Of a DNA stretch of 64,000 nucleotides, positions 52,002 to 62,175 are shown piece after piece. The translations under genes were made by a program, and so were the position numbers. The notes below the pieces were generated by a model, which worked only from the letters and a program-made list of their open reading frames with translations, had not been told where the DNA came from and ran no database searches. Numbering within the stretch: the first letter of the stretch is position 1; each line of letters opens with the position of its first letter. Source of the DNA: Streptomyces albireticuli (GTDB lineage: Bacteria > Actinomycetota > Actinomycetes > Streptomycetales > Streptomycetaceae); assembly GCF_021228125.1 (NCBI RefSeq), contig NZ_JAJQQS010000009.1, forward strand, positions 221,910-285,909, in the 5' to 3' direction.

Positions 52002-52799
52002 GTGTCCCACTTACCACGCCGCAGCGCGCGCCGTACGGCCGCGACGGCGGCCGCCGCCGCCCTGGCCGGCGGGACGATTCTGCTGTTCGCCCCGGCCGCG
52101 CACGCCGTCACGGTCGACGTGAACTACCAGTGCAAGACCCCGATCGGGGACCGCAGCGCCGTCTCGCCCATCGACATCAAGGCGACTCCCGGCGGCGACA
52201 CGTACAAGCTCACCATGTCCTTCGAGAAGGGCGTCTCCTCCAGCCCCGTCGAACTCGGCAAGGGCGCGATGCAGCCGAGCGCCCTGATCAAGCTCGGCGG
52301 CGCGGAGTCCGGCACGGTCGCGGTGACGGGTCCCCCGAACGCGGACAAGATACCCGCCAATACGCCCATCAAGATCGGTGACCTGTCGGGCACGTACACC
52401 CCCAAGAAGGCCGGCTCCGTCACCTTCACCGCGGGTGTCCTCACCATCAAGGCGCTCGGCACGACGACCACGTGCACGCCCTCGAACAACCCGAAGCCCT
52501 CGCTGACCCTCGACGTCAAGCTGCCCGGAGGCTCGTCCTCGGGCGGTTCCGGGACGGGCGGGTCCACGACCGGTGGTTCCGACACGGGTGGAGCGACGAC
52601 GGGCGGGTCGACGGGCGGCTCCACGGGCGGGTCGGGCGGCAGCACGACCGGAGGTTCCGGTTCCAGCAGCGGCGGCCAGTTGCCGCAGACCGGGCCCATG
52701 GATTCCGCGGTGGCGTTGGGGACGCTGGGCGGCACGGTCCTGTTGGCGGGGGTCGCCGGCACGCTCTGGCTCACGCGCCGGAAGCGGGCGGCGGGTTAG
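52002..52799 (+). CDS. Sortase-anchored surface protein (LPxTG-type), 265 aa
   Basis: The start is GTG 52002. The signal peptide (Arg-rich, then AATAAAAALAGGTILLF, cleaved near AHA-VTV) is followed by a ~130-aa beta-rich domain with two Cys. A Gly/Ser/Thr spacer (GSSSGGSGTGGSTTGG and further) and the sorting signal LPQTG come next, with a hydrophobic segment and RRKR at the end. Sortase would cut between T and G and link it to peptidoglycan. The globular domain is not one I recognise. The long Gly/Ser/Thr spacer suits wall spanning. Confidence 0.9.
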   Translation: MSHLPRRSARRTAATAAAAALAGGTILLFAPAAHAVTVDVNYQCKTPIGDRSAVSPIDIKATPGGDTYKLTMSFEKGVSSSPVELGKGAMQPSALIKLGGAESGTVAVTGPPNADKIPANTPIKIGDLSGTYTPKKAGSVTFTAGVLTIKALGTTTTCTPSNNPKPSLTLDVKLPGGSSSGGSGTGGSTTGGSDTGGATTGGSTGGSTGGSGGSTTGGSGSSSGGQLPQTGPMDSAVALGTLGGTVLLAGVAGTLWLTRRKRAAG

Positions 52800-53140
52800 G
52801 GGGTGCGGCGGGCCTGTTCCCCAGCCCCGCCCCTTCCCGATACCGGGGAGGTCCCCGGGCCCCCGGTTCCGTGCTGCCGCGCGGTGGCCTCAATCGCCGG
52901 CCGGGCTTGATCTCGTCCCGCCGGAGGTCCGCTCCCCGTGTGCCGGGATCCGCTTCCCCGGTTCCACGGGCGGGCTTTCCTTCGCGGTTCCGGGCAACGA
53001 ATCAGCCCGTCCGGGGGCACCCCCAGCGGTAGCCGGGGAGCTTGAGGACCGGGGTCCGGGGCGGAGCCCCGCCACGCGGCGGAGCCGCACATCGGATGCA
53101 GCGGGAAGGGGCGGGGTGGGGAACAGGCCCGCCGCAGGCG
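52800..53140. repeat. Dispersed Streptomyces intergenic repeat, copy C (composite)
   Basis: The first part (about 52836-52910) repeats the block at 30385-30470. The last part (53101-53140) repeats the block at 39229-39270. Between them lies AATCAGCCCGTCCGG, half of the 39172-39222 palindrome. This gap of nearly 400 bp shows no supported gene. Confidence 0.75.
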
Positions 53141-53195
53141 CCCCCCCCGCCCCCCGCCCTCGCCCCGCCGTACGCGCACGTACAGGGAGCCGCCC

Positions 53196-54125
53196 ATGAC
53201 GACCCGCCCCCGCCTCGCCCTGAGCGCCCTCACCGCCACCGCGGTCCTGCTCACCGCCGCCCCCGCCGCCGTCGCCGACCCCCCGCCCTGGACCGCCGCG
53301 CCCGCCACGAACGGCGAGGGCGGCGAGGGCGGCAAGAGCACCCCCGCCCGTACGGCGTTCTATCTGGAGGGCGGGCCGGGCGCGGTCCTGGAGGACAGGC
53401 TCTCCGTGGCCAACCCCGCGGATCAGCCCCGCTCCCTGGAGCTGCGGGGCTCCGGCCCCTGGGTCGCCCTGGCCGCGAAGCGGGTGCGGGTGCCGCCCCG
53501 CACCCGCGCGGACGTCCCCTTCACCGTGACCGTCCCGAGCGGCGCCCGGCCCGGCGAGCACCCCGCCGCGCTCGTCGTGACCGGCGGCGGCAAGGAGGTA
53601 CGGGTCCCGCTCGCCCTGCGTGTCACCGGCGGGCCCGCGCTGGCCGCGCTCGCGGTCGAGGACGTCCGCGTGGAGAAGGCCGGTACAGGCGCGGTCATCC
53701 GGTACTCCCTGGTCAACCGCGGCAACACCGCGCTCGCCCCGACCCTGGTCATCCGCGCCGACGGCCTCTTCGGCACCGTCCTGCGCCGTGCCGCGAGCGG
53801 CGTACCCGCCGGACTGCCGCCCGGCGGCAGGGTGCGGCTGGCCGAGCCGTGGCCCGGCGCGCCGCGCCTGGACCGGGTCGACGTCCGGGTCACCGCGACG
53901 GCCCCCGGCGGCGCGCACGCCTCCGCCACGGGAGCCTGGACGCCCCTGCCGTGGGCGCTGCCGGCCCTGGGCGGGTTCGCCCTCGCCCTGGTGGCCGCCG
54001 CCGGACTGTTCGTACGCCGCCGCCGGCGCGCCCGCCGCCCGGCCCGGCGGCGACCCCCGGAGGCCACCACGGAGAACGCTCCCGGGGAGCCCGCCGCGCG
54101 CCCCGTCGCCGGGACCCGGCCATGA
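53196..54125 (+). CDS. Exported, membrane-anchored beta-sandwich protein, 309 aa
   Basis: ATG 53196 follows GGGAG. The signal peptide (LALSALTATAVLLTAAPAAVA) is cleaved near ADP. The extracellular part (residues 30-255) looks like two Ig-like or NEAT/DUF916-style beta domains (RLSVANPADQPRSLELRG, RADVPFTVTVPSGARPGEHP). A C-terminal helix ALPALGGFALALVAAAGLF and a basic tail RRRRRAR hold it in the membrane. It overlaps the next gene by 4 nt, so the two probably form a surface complex. Similar pairs occur in Gram-positive bacteria near wall-anchored proteins. Confidence 0.82.
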   Translation: MTTRPRLALSALTATAVLLTAAPAAVADPPPWTAAPATNGEGGEGGKSTPARTAFYLEGGPGAVLEDRLSVANPADQPRSLELRGSGPWVALAAKRVRVPPRTRADVPFTVTVPSGARPGEHPAALVVTGGGKEVRVPLALRVTGGPALAALAVEDVRVEKAGTGAVIRYSLVNRGNTALAPTLVIRADGLFGTVLRRAASGVPAGLPPGGRVRLAEPWPGAPRLDRVDVRVTATAPGGAHASATGAWTPLPWALPALGGFALALVAAAGLFVRRRRRARRPARRRPPEATTENAPGEPAARPVAGTRP

Positions 54126-55600
54126 CGGGCCCGGTCCGCCGCCGCCCCGGCCGCGCGTGGGTCCTTCTGCTCGTGGCCTTGCTCGCGAGGGGAGCCCGCA
54201 GCCGGGGCCCCGGCCGCGCGTGGGTCCTTCCGCTCGCAGCTCCGCGCACGAGGGGAGCCCGCCGCGTGGCCCGTAGTCACGACCGGGGCGTGAAGGCCCC
54301 CGTCCGCCCGTGCCTCGGCGGTCTGCGGCTCGTCCTCCTCGTGGCCCTGCTCGCGAGGGGAACCCGCCGCGCGGCCCGCCGCCGGGACCCGGGCCCGGGC
54401 CCCGGCCGCCCGCGTCCCTGCCGCGCGCCGGCCCTTCTCCTCGTGGCCCTGCTCGCGGCCGCGCCGCTGGTCCCGCTGCCCGCCGGCCGGGCCGCCGCCG
54501 ACGGCTCGGTCCTCACCCCGGCCGTCACCCTCGACCGTAAGGAGGCCGGCAAGGGTGGCAGCCTCACTGTGAGCGGCACCGGATGGCGGCCGGGAACGCT
54601 GCTCACCCTGCTCGTCTGCGGCCAGAACATGATCGGTGGCACCAACGCCTGCGCCAACGCGGACGGCCGGACCGTCACCACGGGCACGGGCGGCGCCTTC
54701 CGTACGGACATCCCCGTCACCGCACCGCCCAAGCCCTGCCCGTGCGTGGTGCACGTGGCGACCGTGACCGGCGAGGCGGCGGCCGTGGACGCCCCGTTCG
54801 CCGTCGCGGGCCATCCGGTCGCCCCGCTGCCCCGGCGGACCGGCGGGGAGCGCCTCGGCGTCCTCGGGGCGCGGCTGGAGGGGTCGAGCGGGATCCTCAC
54901 CTGGTTCGGGGCGCCGCCCAGGCGGCGGCTCGTCCTTACGGTGGGCAATCTCGGCACCACCGCGGCCGAGAACCCCGTCTTCCGGGTCGGCACGTCGCAC
55001 GGGGTGCTCGCCCCCACGTGGGAGGAGCGGCGGTGGCGCGGAACGGTCCCGGCCGGGCGGCGGGCGAAGGTCGCGCTGGACGTGGAGCTGGCGGCGGGCG
55101 CGTACGGCGACTACCTGGTGTCGCTGAAGTACGGCGACAAACTGCTCGTCGAAGAGCCCTGGGACGTGAGCCGGCCGTGGGGCGTGACGCTCTTCTGGAT
55201 CCTGCTGGGAGTGGTGGTGCCCGCGGGGCTGTTCCGGGCGGGCATGGCGGTCGTGGACCGGCTGCGGCCCGGAGAGGTCGGTGCGCGCGGTAAGGCGGCC
55301 TCCAAGGCCCGTAAGGCCCGTAAGGCCGGCGCGACGGGTGAAGCGGGCAGGGCGCCTGAAGCCCGAAAGGCCCGCAAAGCCGGTCTGGCCGCGAAGAGCC
55401 GTAAAGCGCGCAACGCCCGTAAAGCCCGTAAGGCGGCCTCTGGGGCGCCCGAGGGCATCAAGCCCTCACCGGCGGCCCCGGGCGGCTCCGAGCCGCCTTC
55501 CAGCGCCTCCTCGGCGGCCTCCCCGCCCCGCCCCCTCCCGTGGTTCGCCCCGGGCACGGCGCCCGGCCGCCCGCCGGGGCCTCCGGCACCCCCGGCGTGA
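54122..55600 (+). CDS. Membrane surface protein with repeated leader and Lys/Ala/Arg-rich cytoplasmic tail, 492 aa
   Basis: The ATG overlaps the previous stop (ATGA). The N-terminal 125 residues contain the signal-like unit LLLVALLARG about three times, separated by Arg-rich linkers, before the last hydrophobic stretch and AAADGSV. The exported part has a beta domain with four Cys (LVCGQNMIGGTNACANADG, PKPCPCVVH) and a second domain from about residue 245. A membrane helix (LFWILLGVVVPAGLFRAGMA) is followed by about 60 residues rich in Lys-Ala-Arg (SKARKARKAG repeated) and a Pro/Ser end. The basic tail resembles histone-H1-like repeats. Function unknown. Confidence 0.75.
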   Translation: MTGPVRRRPGRAWVLLLVALLARGARSRGPGRAWVLPLAAPRTRGARRVARSHDRGVKAPVRPCLGGLRLVLLVALLARGTRRAARRRDPGPGPGRPRPCRAPALLLVALLAAAPLVPLPAGRAAADGSVLTPAVTLDRKEAGKGGSLTVSGTGWRPGTLLTLLVCGQNMIGGTNACANADGRTVTTGTGGAFRTDIPVTAPPKPCPCVVHVATVTGEAAAVDAPFAVAGHPVAPLPRRTGGERLGVLGARLEGSSGILTWFGAPPRRRLVLTVGNLGTTAAENPVFRVGTSHGVLAPTWEERRWRGTVPAGRRAKVALDVELAAGAYGDYLVSLKYGDKLLVEEPWDVSRPWGVTLFWILLGVVVPAGLFRAGMAVVDRLRPGEVGARGKAASKARKARKAGATGEAGRAPEARKARKAGLAAKSRKARNARKARKAASGAPEGIKPSPAAPGGSEPPSSASSAASPPRPLPWFAPGTAPGRPPGPPAPPA

Positions 55601-55627
55601 GCGCGCCGGACCGGCCCCGGACGCGAA

Positions 55628-55661
55628 GGTGCCCCCGGCGCGTCATCGCGCCGGGGGCACC
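55628..55661. terminator. Bidirectional terminator hairpin, 15-bp perfect stem
   Basis: Arms 55628-55642 and 55647-55661 pair around TCAT, between the surface protein and the converging peptide transporter. Confidence 0.9.
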
Positions 55662-55682
55662 CTCACTGTTCAGCGGTCCGCG

Positions 55683-57221
<1,539 letters not shown>

Positions 57222-57684
57222 GGTCGATCCTTGTGTGCTCGGGACGCGCGGTGGAGCTGCTGCGCGCCCGGGTGGGGGTTGGCCGGCACCGGACACGCAC
57301 CGTCCGCCCCCTACGCCCCAGGGGTTCGGCCCTTGTGAGGGCCGGCAGGTCGGCGGTGCACCGGGATCCATGCCCACCGCGCATCTTCGCGCGGCGGACC
57401 CGGCCGCCAGGTCATTCACTGTGAAACAAGGCTGGGGGTCCAGCCCCGCGCACAACAGAGACCTTCGGTGCGAAAACCTGCCGAAGGTCCCTCGGTGGTG
57501 CTACAGACTTCCGGTAACCATACGTCACACCTGGCCCGAAAAAGGAAGGAGTTGAGACATGGATCACAGCCCGATGCGGAACCATTCACACCCTTTCGGG
57601 GGTCGGTTCAGCCGAGGTGAAGTGTTGGTCCCGGTGGCGCCGACTGCACCTCTGACGTGGGCCCGAGCGGACTACCATCACCCC
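57222..57684. promoter_or_regulatory. Divergent control region of the peptide transporter and response regulator
   Basis: GACCTTCGG (57460-57468) and CCGAAGGTC (57481-57489) form a 9-bp inverted repeat in the transporter's 5' region. AT-rich sequence at 57500-57555 could hold promoters. An open frame on the plus strand from 57559 runs into the regulator, but its N-terminus has no receiver sequence. Confidence 0.45.
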
Positions 57685-58365
57685 ATGACCCGTGTACTGC
57701 TCGCCGAGGATGACGCGTCCATCTCGGAGCCTCTCGCGCGCGCGCTGCGCCGCGAAGGCTATGAGGTGGAGGTCCGCGAAGACGGCCCCGCGGCACTCGA
57801 TGCCGGCCTCAAGGGCGGGGTGGACCTGCTCGTCCTCGACCTCGGGCTGCCCGGAATGGACGGCCTGGAGGTCTGCCGACGGCTGCGCACCGAGGGCCAC
57901 GGCTTCCCGGTGCTGGTCCTCACCGCCCGTGCCGACGAGGTGGACACCGTCGTGGGCCTGGACGCCGGCGCCGACGACTACGTGACCAAGCCCTTCCGGC
58001 TCGCCGAGCTCCTGGCCCGGGTCCGGGCCCTGCTGCGGCGCGGCGCCGTCGAGTCCCACCAGCAGCCGGCCGCGACCCACGGCGTGCGCATCGACGTCGA
58101 GTCCCACCGCGCCTGGATGGGCGAGGAGGAACTCCAGCTCACCGCGAAGGAATTCGACCTGCTCCGGGTGCTCGTCCGGGACGCGGGCCGGGTCGTCACG
58201 CGTGACCAGCTGATGCGCGAGGTCTGGGACACCACCTGGTGGTCCTCCACCAAGACCCTCGACATGCACATCTCCTGGCTCCGTAAGAAGCTCGGGGACG
58301 ACGCCGGGAACCCGCGCTACATCGCCACCGTCCGCGGCGTCGGATTCCGCTTCGAGAAGAGCTGA
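57685..58365 (+). CDS. OmpR/PhoB-family response regulator, 226 aa
   Basis: ATG 57685 gives a receiver domain starting MTRVLLAEDDASISEP. Phospho-acceptor Asp52 (LLVLDLGLPGMDG), a Thr in VLTARAD and Lys in YVTKPFR complete the active site. Residues 125-226 are the winged helix (LTAKEFDLLRVLVRDAGRVV, STKTLDMHISWLRKKLG). The cognate kinase is the next gene, 54 nt downstream. Its targets are not visible. Confidence 0.94.
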   Translation: MTRVLLAEDDASISEPLARALRREGYEVEVREDGPAALDAGLKGGVDLLVLDLGLPGMDGLEVCRRLRTEGHGFPVLVLTARADEVDTVVGLDAGADDYVTKPFRLAELLARVRALLRRGAVESHQQPAATHGVRIDVESHRAWMGEEELQLTAKEFDLLRVLVRDAGRVVTRDQLMREVWDTTWWSSTKTLDMHISWLRKKLGDDAGNPRYIATVRGVGFRFEKS

Positions 58366-58419
58366 GCCGACGCAGCGGCCCGCCCGGGCTGCTCCTCGTA
58401 CCACCGCCCGGAGGGCACC

Positions 58420-59676
58420 GTGCGCCGCCGACTGATCAATTCCACCCTCGCCGTCGTCCTCGTCGTGATCGCCGTGTTCGGCATCTCGCTCGTCCTCGTC
58501 GAGACCCGGACGATCGAGAGCAGCGCGCGGGAGAGCGTGAAGTCCGAGGCCGTGCGCCTGGTGAGCATCGTCGACAGCCGGCTGCTCGGGCGCGAGCGCG
58601 TGGAGTCGGGCGTGCTGCGCGAGCAGATCACCCAGCACCGCTACGCCCGCATCGACATCCCGGGCCGCCCCTCCATCGAGGTCGGCACCCGCCCCGAGGG
58701 CGGGGTCATCGCCGCGACGGAGAAGGGCGAGCAGGGCGAGATCGTCCGGGTCGAGGAGTCCCGCTCCACGGTCAGCCGGGAGGTCGGCCGGACCCTGCTG
58801 GTGATCCTCGCGGTGGCCCTGCTGGCCGTGGTCGCAGCCGTCTTCCTGGCCGTGCGCCAGGCCAACCGGCTCACGGCGCCGCTCACCGACCTCGCCGAGA
58901 CGGCCGAGCGCCTGGGCTCGGGCGACCCCCGGCCGCGCCACCGCCGCTACGGGGTGCCCGAGCTGGACCGGGTCGCGGACGTCCTGGACGCGAGCGCCGA
59001 GCGGATCGCCCGGATGCTCACCGCCGAGCGGCGGCTGGCCGCCGACGCCTCGCACCAGCTCCGCACCCCGCTGACGGCGCTCTCCATGCGGCTGGAGGAG
59101 ATCACACTCACCGACGAGCCGGAGACGGTCAAGGAGGAGGCGACGATCGCCCTCGCCCAGGTGGAGCGGCTCACCGACGTCGTCCAGCGGCTGCTGACGA
59201 ACTCCCGCGACCCCCAGTCCAGCTCGGCCGTCACCTTCGACCTGGACGAGGTCATCAAGCAACAGATCGAGGAGTGGCGGCCCGCGACGCGCAGCGAGGG
59301 CCGGGTCCTGGTGCGCTCGGGCAAGCCGGGCCTGCGGGCCGTCGGCACCCCGGGCGCCGTCTCCCAGGTCCTCGCGACCCTCATCGAGAACTCCCTGATG
59401 CACGGGGACGGCACGGTGGCGCTGCGTACCCGGGTCACGGGCAACCAGGCGGTCGTGGAGGTCACCGACGAGGGCCCGGGGGTCCCCGCGGACCTGGGTG
59501 CCCGGGTCTTCGAACGGACGGTCAGCGGCCGGAACTCCACGGGGCTGGGCCTGGCGGTCGCCCGCGACCTGGCGGAGGCGGACGGCGGCCGGCTGGAGCT
59601 CCTCCAGGCGAACCCGCCGGTGTTCGCGCTCTTCCTGAGCCGCGAGGCGGACGACCACGGCGAAGGCGTCGGCTGA
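58420..59676 (+). CDS. Two-component sensor histidine kinase, 418 aa
   Basis: The GTG start lies after GGAGGG. There is one helix at residues 6-27 and another at about 120-143. The ~90-residue extracellular segment between them is a small sensor. A HAMP region follows, then the H-box ASHQLRTPLTALS with His212, the N-box LATLIENSLMHGD and the ATP boxes VTDEGPGVP and STGLGLAVARDLAE. It pairs with the adjacent regulator. The sensed signal is unknown. Confidence 0.94.
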   Translation: MRRRLINSTLAVVLVVIAVFGISLVLVETRTIESSARESVKSEAVRLVSIVDSRLLGRERVESGVLREQITQHRYARIDIPGRPSIEVGTRPEGGVIAATEKGEQGEIVRVEESRSTVSREVGRTLLVILAVALLAVVAAVFLAVRQANRLTAPLTDLAETAERLGSGDPRPRHRRYGVPELDRVADVLDASAERIARMLTAERRLAADASHQLRTPLTALSMRLEEITLTDEPETVKEEATIALAQVERLTDVVQRLLTNSRDPQSSSAVTFDLDEVIKQQIEEWRPATRSEGRVLVRSGKPGLRAVGTPGAVSQVLATLIENSLMHGDGTVALRTRVTGNQAVVEVTDEGPGVPADLGARVFERTVSGRNSTGLGLAVARDLAEADGGRLELLQANPPVFALFLSREADDHGEGVG

Positions 59677-59726
59677 GCCGTCGCGGCCCGGCTCCGGGCG
59701 CGCGTGCCCCCGGCGGCCGGGCGCGT

Positions 59727-59753
59727 CGTACGGACCCCGCGCGGGTCCGTACG
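59727..59753. terminator. Bidirectional terminator hairpin
   Basis: CGTACGGACCC (59727-59737) pairs with GGGTCCGTACG (59743-59753) around CGCGC, between the converging kinase and GtrA genes. Confidence 0.75.
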
Positions 59754-59771
59754 GCACCGCCCCGGCGTGAC

Positions 59772-60284
59772 CTACGCCCGCTCGCTCGCCCCGGCCCGCT
59801 CCGGAGCCGTCGCCAGGAACGATTCAGCAGTCTCCACGGCCTCACGCGCGGGCAGCGCCCGGAACACCCAGGTCCGGTAGGACCAGAAGCGGAAGACGGT
59901 TCCTATGCCGAGGCCGACGACGTTCTTCGCGATGTTGTCCGCGAGCGACGAGGTCATTCCGAGGCCGTAGTGCGAGAGCGCCAGGATGCCGTTCTCGATC
60001 ACCAGGCCCGCTCCGCTGAAGAGCAGGAAGAGGGAGAGCTCGCGGCTGCGCCGGGAGCGGTCGCACTCGCGGTACGTCCAGTAGCGGTTGCCCACGTAAT
60101 TGGTGGCGATCGCGACGGCGGTGGCGATGACGCCCGAGCGCACCACCGCGAGCTGGAACCCGTGCACGCAGATGTTGAAGACGATGAGATTGACCACGAA
60201 CCCCATGGCTCCGACCGCGCCGAATTTCGCGATCTCGCGGGCCAGCCGCTCCAGCCGGGATCGCACTGTGCGCCGTTGATTCAT
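59772..60284 (-). CDS. GtrA-family membrane protein, 170 aa
   Basis: Four hydrophobic segments are readable (FGAVGAMGFVVNLIVFNI, VIATAVAIATNYVGNRYW, FLLFSGAGLVIENGILAL, NVVGLGIGTVFRFWSYRTWV), with NRYWTYRE and FRFWSYRTWVF loops typical of GtrA. Members help move polyprenyl-linked sugars across the membrane in wall glycosylation. It is divergent from purK. Confidence 0.88.
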   Translation of the reverse strand: MNQRRTVRSRLERLAREIAKFGAVGAMGFVVNLIVFNICVHGFQLAVVRSGVIATAVAIATNYVGNRYWTYRECDRSRRSRELSLFLLFSGAGLVIENGILALSHYGLGMTSSLADNIAKNVVGLGIGTVFRFWSYRTWVFRALPAREAVETAESFLATAPERAGASERA

Positions 60285-60511
60285 AACGATCGTCAGGCTC
60301 CGTCGGTGGGCGGTCGGGGAAGTGTTCCAAGGGGTAGAGCGGCATTCATGCTATCCAGCGCCTCCGGCGGCCGATGGGCCGAGTCGGTGAACGCGAGACG
60401 AACGCGCGCGATATCGGCGCGATATCGGCCATCCGCGTACCGGACCGTCTCTTCGGACGATCCTCCAAACGCGGTGCCCGGGTGGTTCGCGCGTACGGAT
60501 ACTCTGGGGGC

Positions 60512-61651
60512 GTGACGTTCCCGGTAGTCGGCATGGTCGGCGGCGGCCAGCTCGCCCGTATGACCCACGAGGCGGGCATCCCCCTCGGCATCCAGTTCAA
60601 GCTGCTCAGCGATACCCCGCAGGACTCGGCGGCCCAGGTCGTGAGCGAGGTCGTCATCGGCGACTATCGCGACCTGGAAACCCTTCGTGCTTTCGCACAA
60701 GGCTGCGATGTGATCACCTTCGATCACGAGCACGTTCCGACCGAGCATCTACGGGCCCTGGAGGCCGACGGCATCCCCGTCCGCCCCGGGCCCGACGCGT
60801 TGGTGCACGCCCAGGACAAGGGCGTGATGCGCGCCCGGCTCCTGGAGATCGGCGTGCCCTGTCCACGGCACCGCCTCGTCGCGGACCCCGTGGACGTGGC
60901 GCGGTTCGCGGCCGAGGGCGAGGGCTTCCCCGTCGTCCTGAAAACGGTGCGCGGCGGATACGACGGCAAGGGGGTCTGGGTCGTCCGCACCGTCGAGGAG
61001 GCGGCCGAGCCCTTCCGGGCCGGGGTGCCCGTCCTCGCCGAGGAGAAGGTCGACTTCGTCCGCGAGCTCGCGGCCAACGTCGTCCGCTCCCCGCACGGCC
61101 AGGCGGTCTCCTACCCCGTCGTCGAATCCATCCAGGTGGACGGCGTCTGCGACACCGTGATCGCCCCCGCGCCCGGCCTCTCCGCGGAGCTCTCGGCGCA
61201 CGCCCAGGAGCTCGCCCTGAAGGTGGCCAAGGAACTCGGCGTGGTCGGACACCTCGCCGTGGAGCTCTTCGAGACCCGCGACGGCCGCGTCCTCGTCAAC
61301 GAGCTGGCCATGCGCCCGCACAATTCCGGGCACTGGACCCAGGACGGCGCGATCACCTCGCAGTTCGCCAACCACGTCCGGGCCGTGCTGGATCTCCCGC
61401 TCGGCGATCCCCGTCCCCGGGCCCGCTGGACCGTCATGGCCAATGTGCTCGGCGGCGACTACCCGGACATGTATTCCGCGTACCTCCATTGCATGGCACG
61501 CGACCCGGGCCTGAAGATCCATATGTACGGCAAGGACGTGAAGCCCGGCCGCAAGGTCGGGCACGTCAACACCTACGGCGACGACCTGGCGGATGTGCGC
61601 GAGCGCGCGAGCCACGCCGCCGGATATCTGCGAGGAACGATCACCGAATGA
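60512..61651 (+). CDS. purK: 5-(carboxyamino)imidazole ribonucleotide synthase
   Basis: The GTG start at 60512 gives VTFPVVGMVGGGQLARM. TACTCT at 60500-60505, 6 nt before it, hints at a leaderless transcript. It has 379 aa, ATP-grasp fold: GGGQLARM, KTVRGGYDGKGVW, EEKVDFVRELAANV, and the metal-binding ELAMRPHNSGHWT. It makes N5-CAIR from AIR, bicarbonate and ATP in purine synthesis. Its stop overlaps purE (ATGA), so the two consecutive enzymes are coupled. Confidence 0.96.
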   Translation: MTFPVVGMVGGGQLARMTHEAGIPLGIQFKLLSDTPQDSAAQVVSEVVIGDYRDLETLRAFAQGCDVITFDHEHVPTEHLRALEADGIPVRPGPDALVHAQDKGVMRARLLEIGVPCPRHRLVADPVDVARFAAEGEGFPVVLKTVRGGYDGKGVWVVRTVEEAAEPFRAGVPVLAEEKVDFVRELAANVVRSPHGQAVSYPVVESIQVDGVCDTVIAPAPGLSAELSAHAQELALKVAKELGVVGHLAVELFETRDGRVLVNELAMRPHNSGHWTQDGAITSQFANHVRAVLDLPLGDPRPRARWTVMANVLGGDYPDMYSAYLHCMARDPGLKIHMYGKDVKPGRKVGHVNTYGDDLADVRERASHAAGYLRGTITE

Positions 61652-62175
61652 CCAGCTCCCCCCTCGTCGGCATCGTGATGGGCTCGGATTCCGACTGGCC
61701 CGTCATGGAGGCCGCCGCCAAGGCCCTGGACGAATTCGAGGTCCCTTACGAGGTCGACGTCGTCTCCGCGCACCGGATGCCGCGCGAGATGATCGCGTAC
61801 GGCGAGGGGGCCGCGGGCCGCGGTCTCAAGGCGGTCATCGCCGGTGCCGGGGGAGCCGCCCACCTGCCCGGGATGCTCGCCTCCGTCACCCCGCTGCCGG
61901 TCATCGGCGTGCCCGTACCGCTGAAGTACCTCGACGGCATGGACTCCCTGCTGTCCATCGTGCAGATGCCGGCCGGAGTGCCGGTCGCCACCGTCTCCGT
62001 CGCCGGTGCCCGCAACGCCGGCCTGCTCGCCGTCCGGATGCTCGCCGCGCACGACGCCGGGCTCCAGGAGCGGATGCGCCACTTCCAGGACGAGCTCAAC
62101 GAGCAGGCGACCGAGAAGGGCCGCAGGCTGCGCGCCAAGGCCGGCGGCAACGACTCCTTCGGCTTCGGGAAGTGA
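61648..62175 (+). CDS. purE: N5-carboxyaminoimidazole ribonucleotide mutase
   Basis: ATG 61648 overlaps purK by 4 nt. The 175-aa class I PurE has VGIVMGSDSDWPVMEAAAK, the catalytic SAHRMP, and GAGGAAHLPGM and GVPV segments. It converts N5-CAIR to CAIR, the step after PurK. It ends with an overlap into the dipeptidase gene. Confidence 0.96.
   Translation: MTSSPLVGIVMGSDSDWPVMEAAAKALDEFEVPYEVDVVSAHRMPREMIAYGEGAAGRGLKAVIAGAGGAAHLPGMLASVTPLPVIGVPVPLKYLDGMDSLLSIVQMPAGVPVATVSVAGARNAGLLAVRMLAAHDAGLQERMRHFQDELNEQATEKGRRLRAKAGGNDSFGFGK

Noticed and set aside
57559..57684. Upstream start of the response regulator
   Set aside because: The added 42 residues are unlike any receiver domain. MTRVLLAEDD at 57685 is the standard N-terminus.
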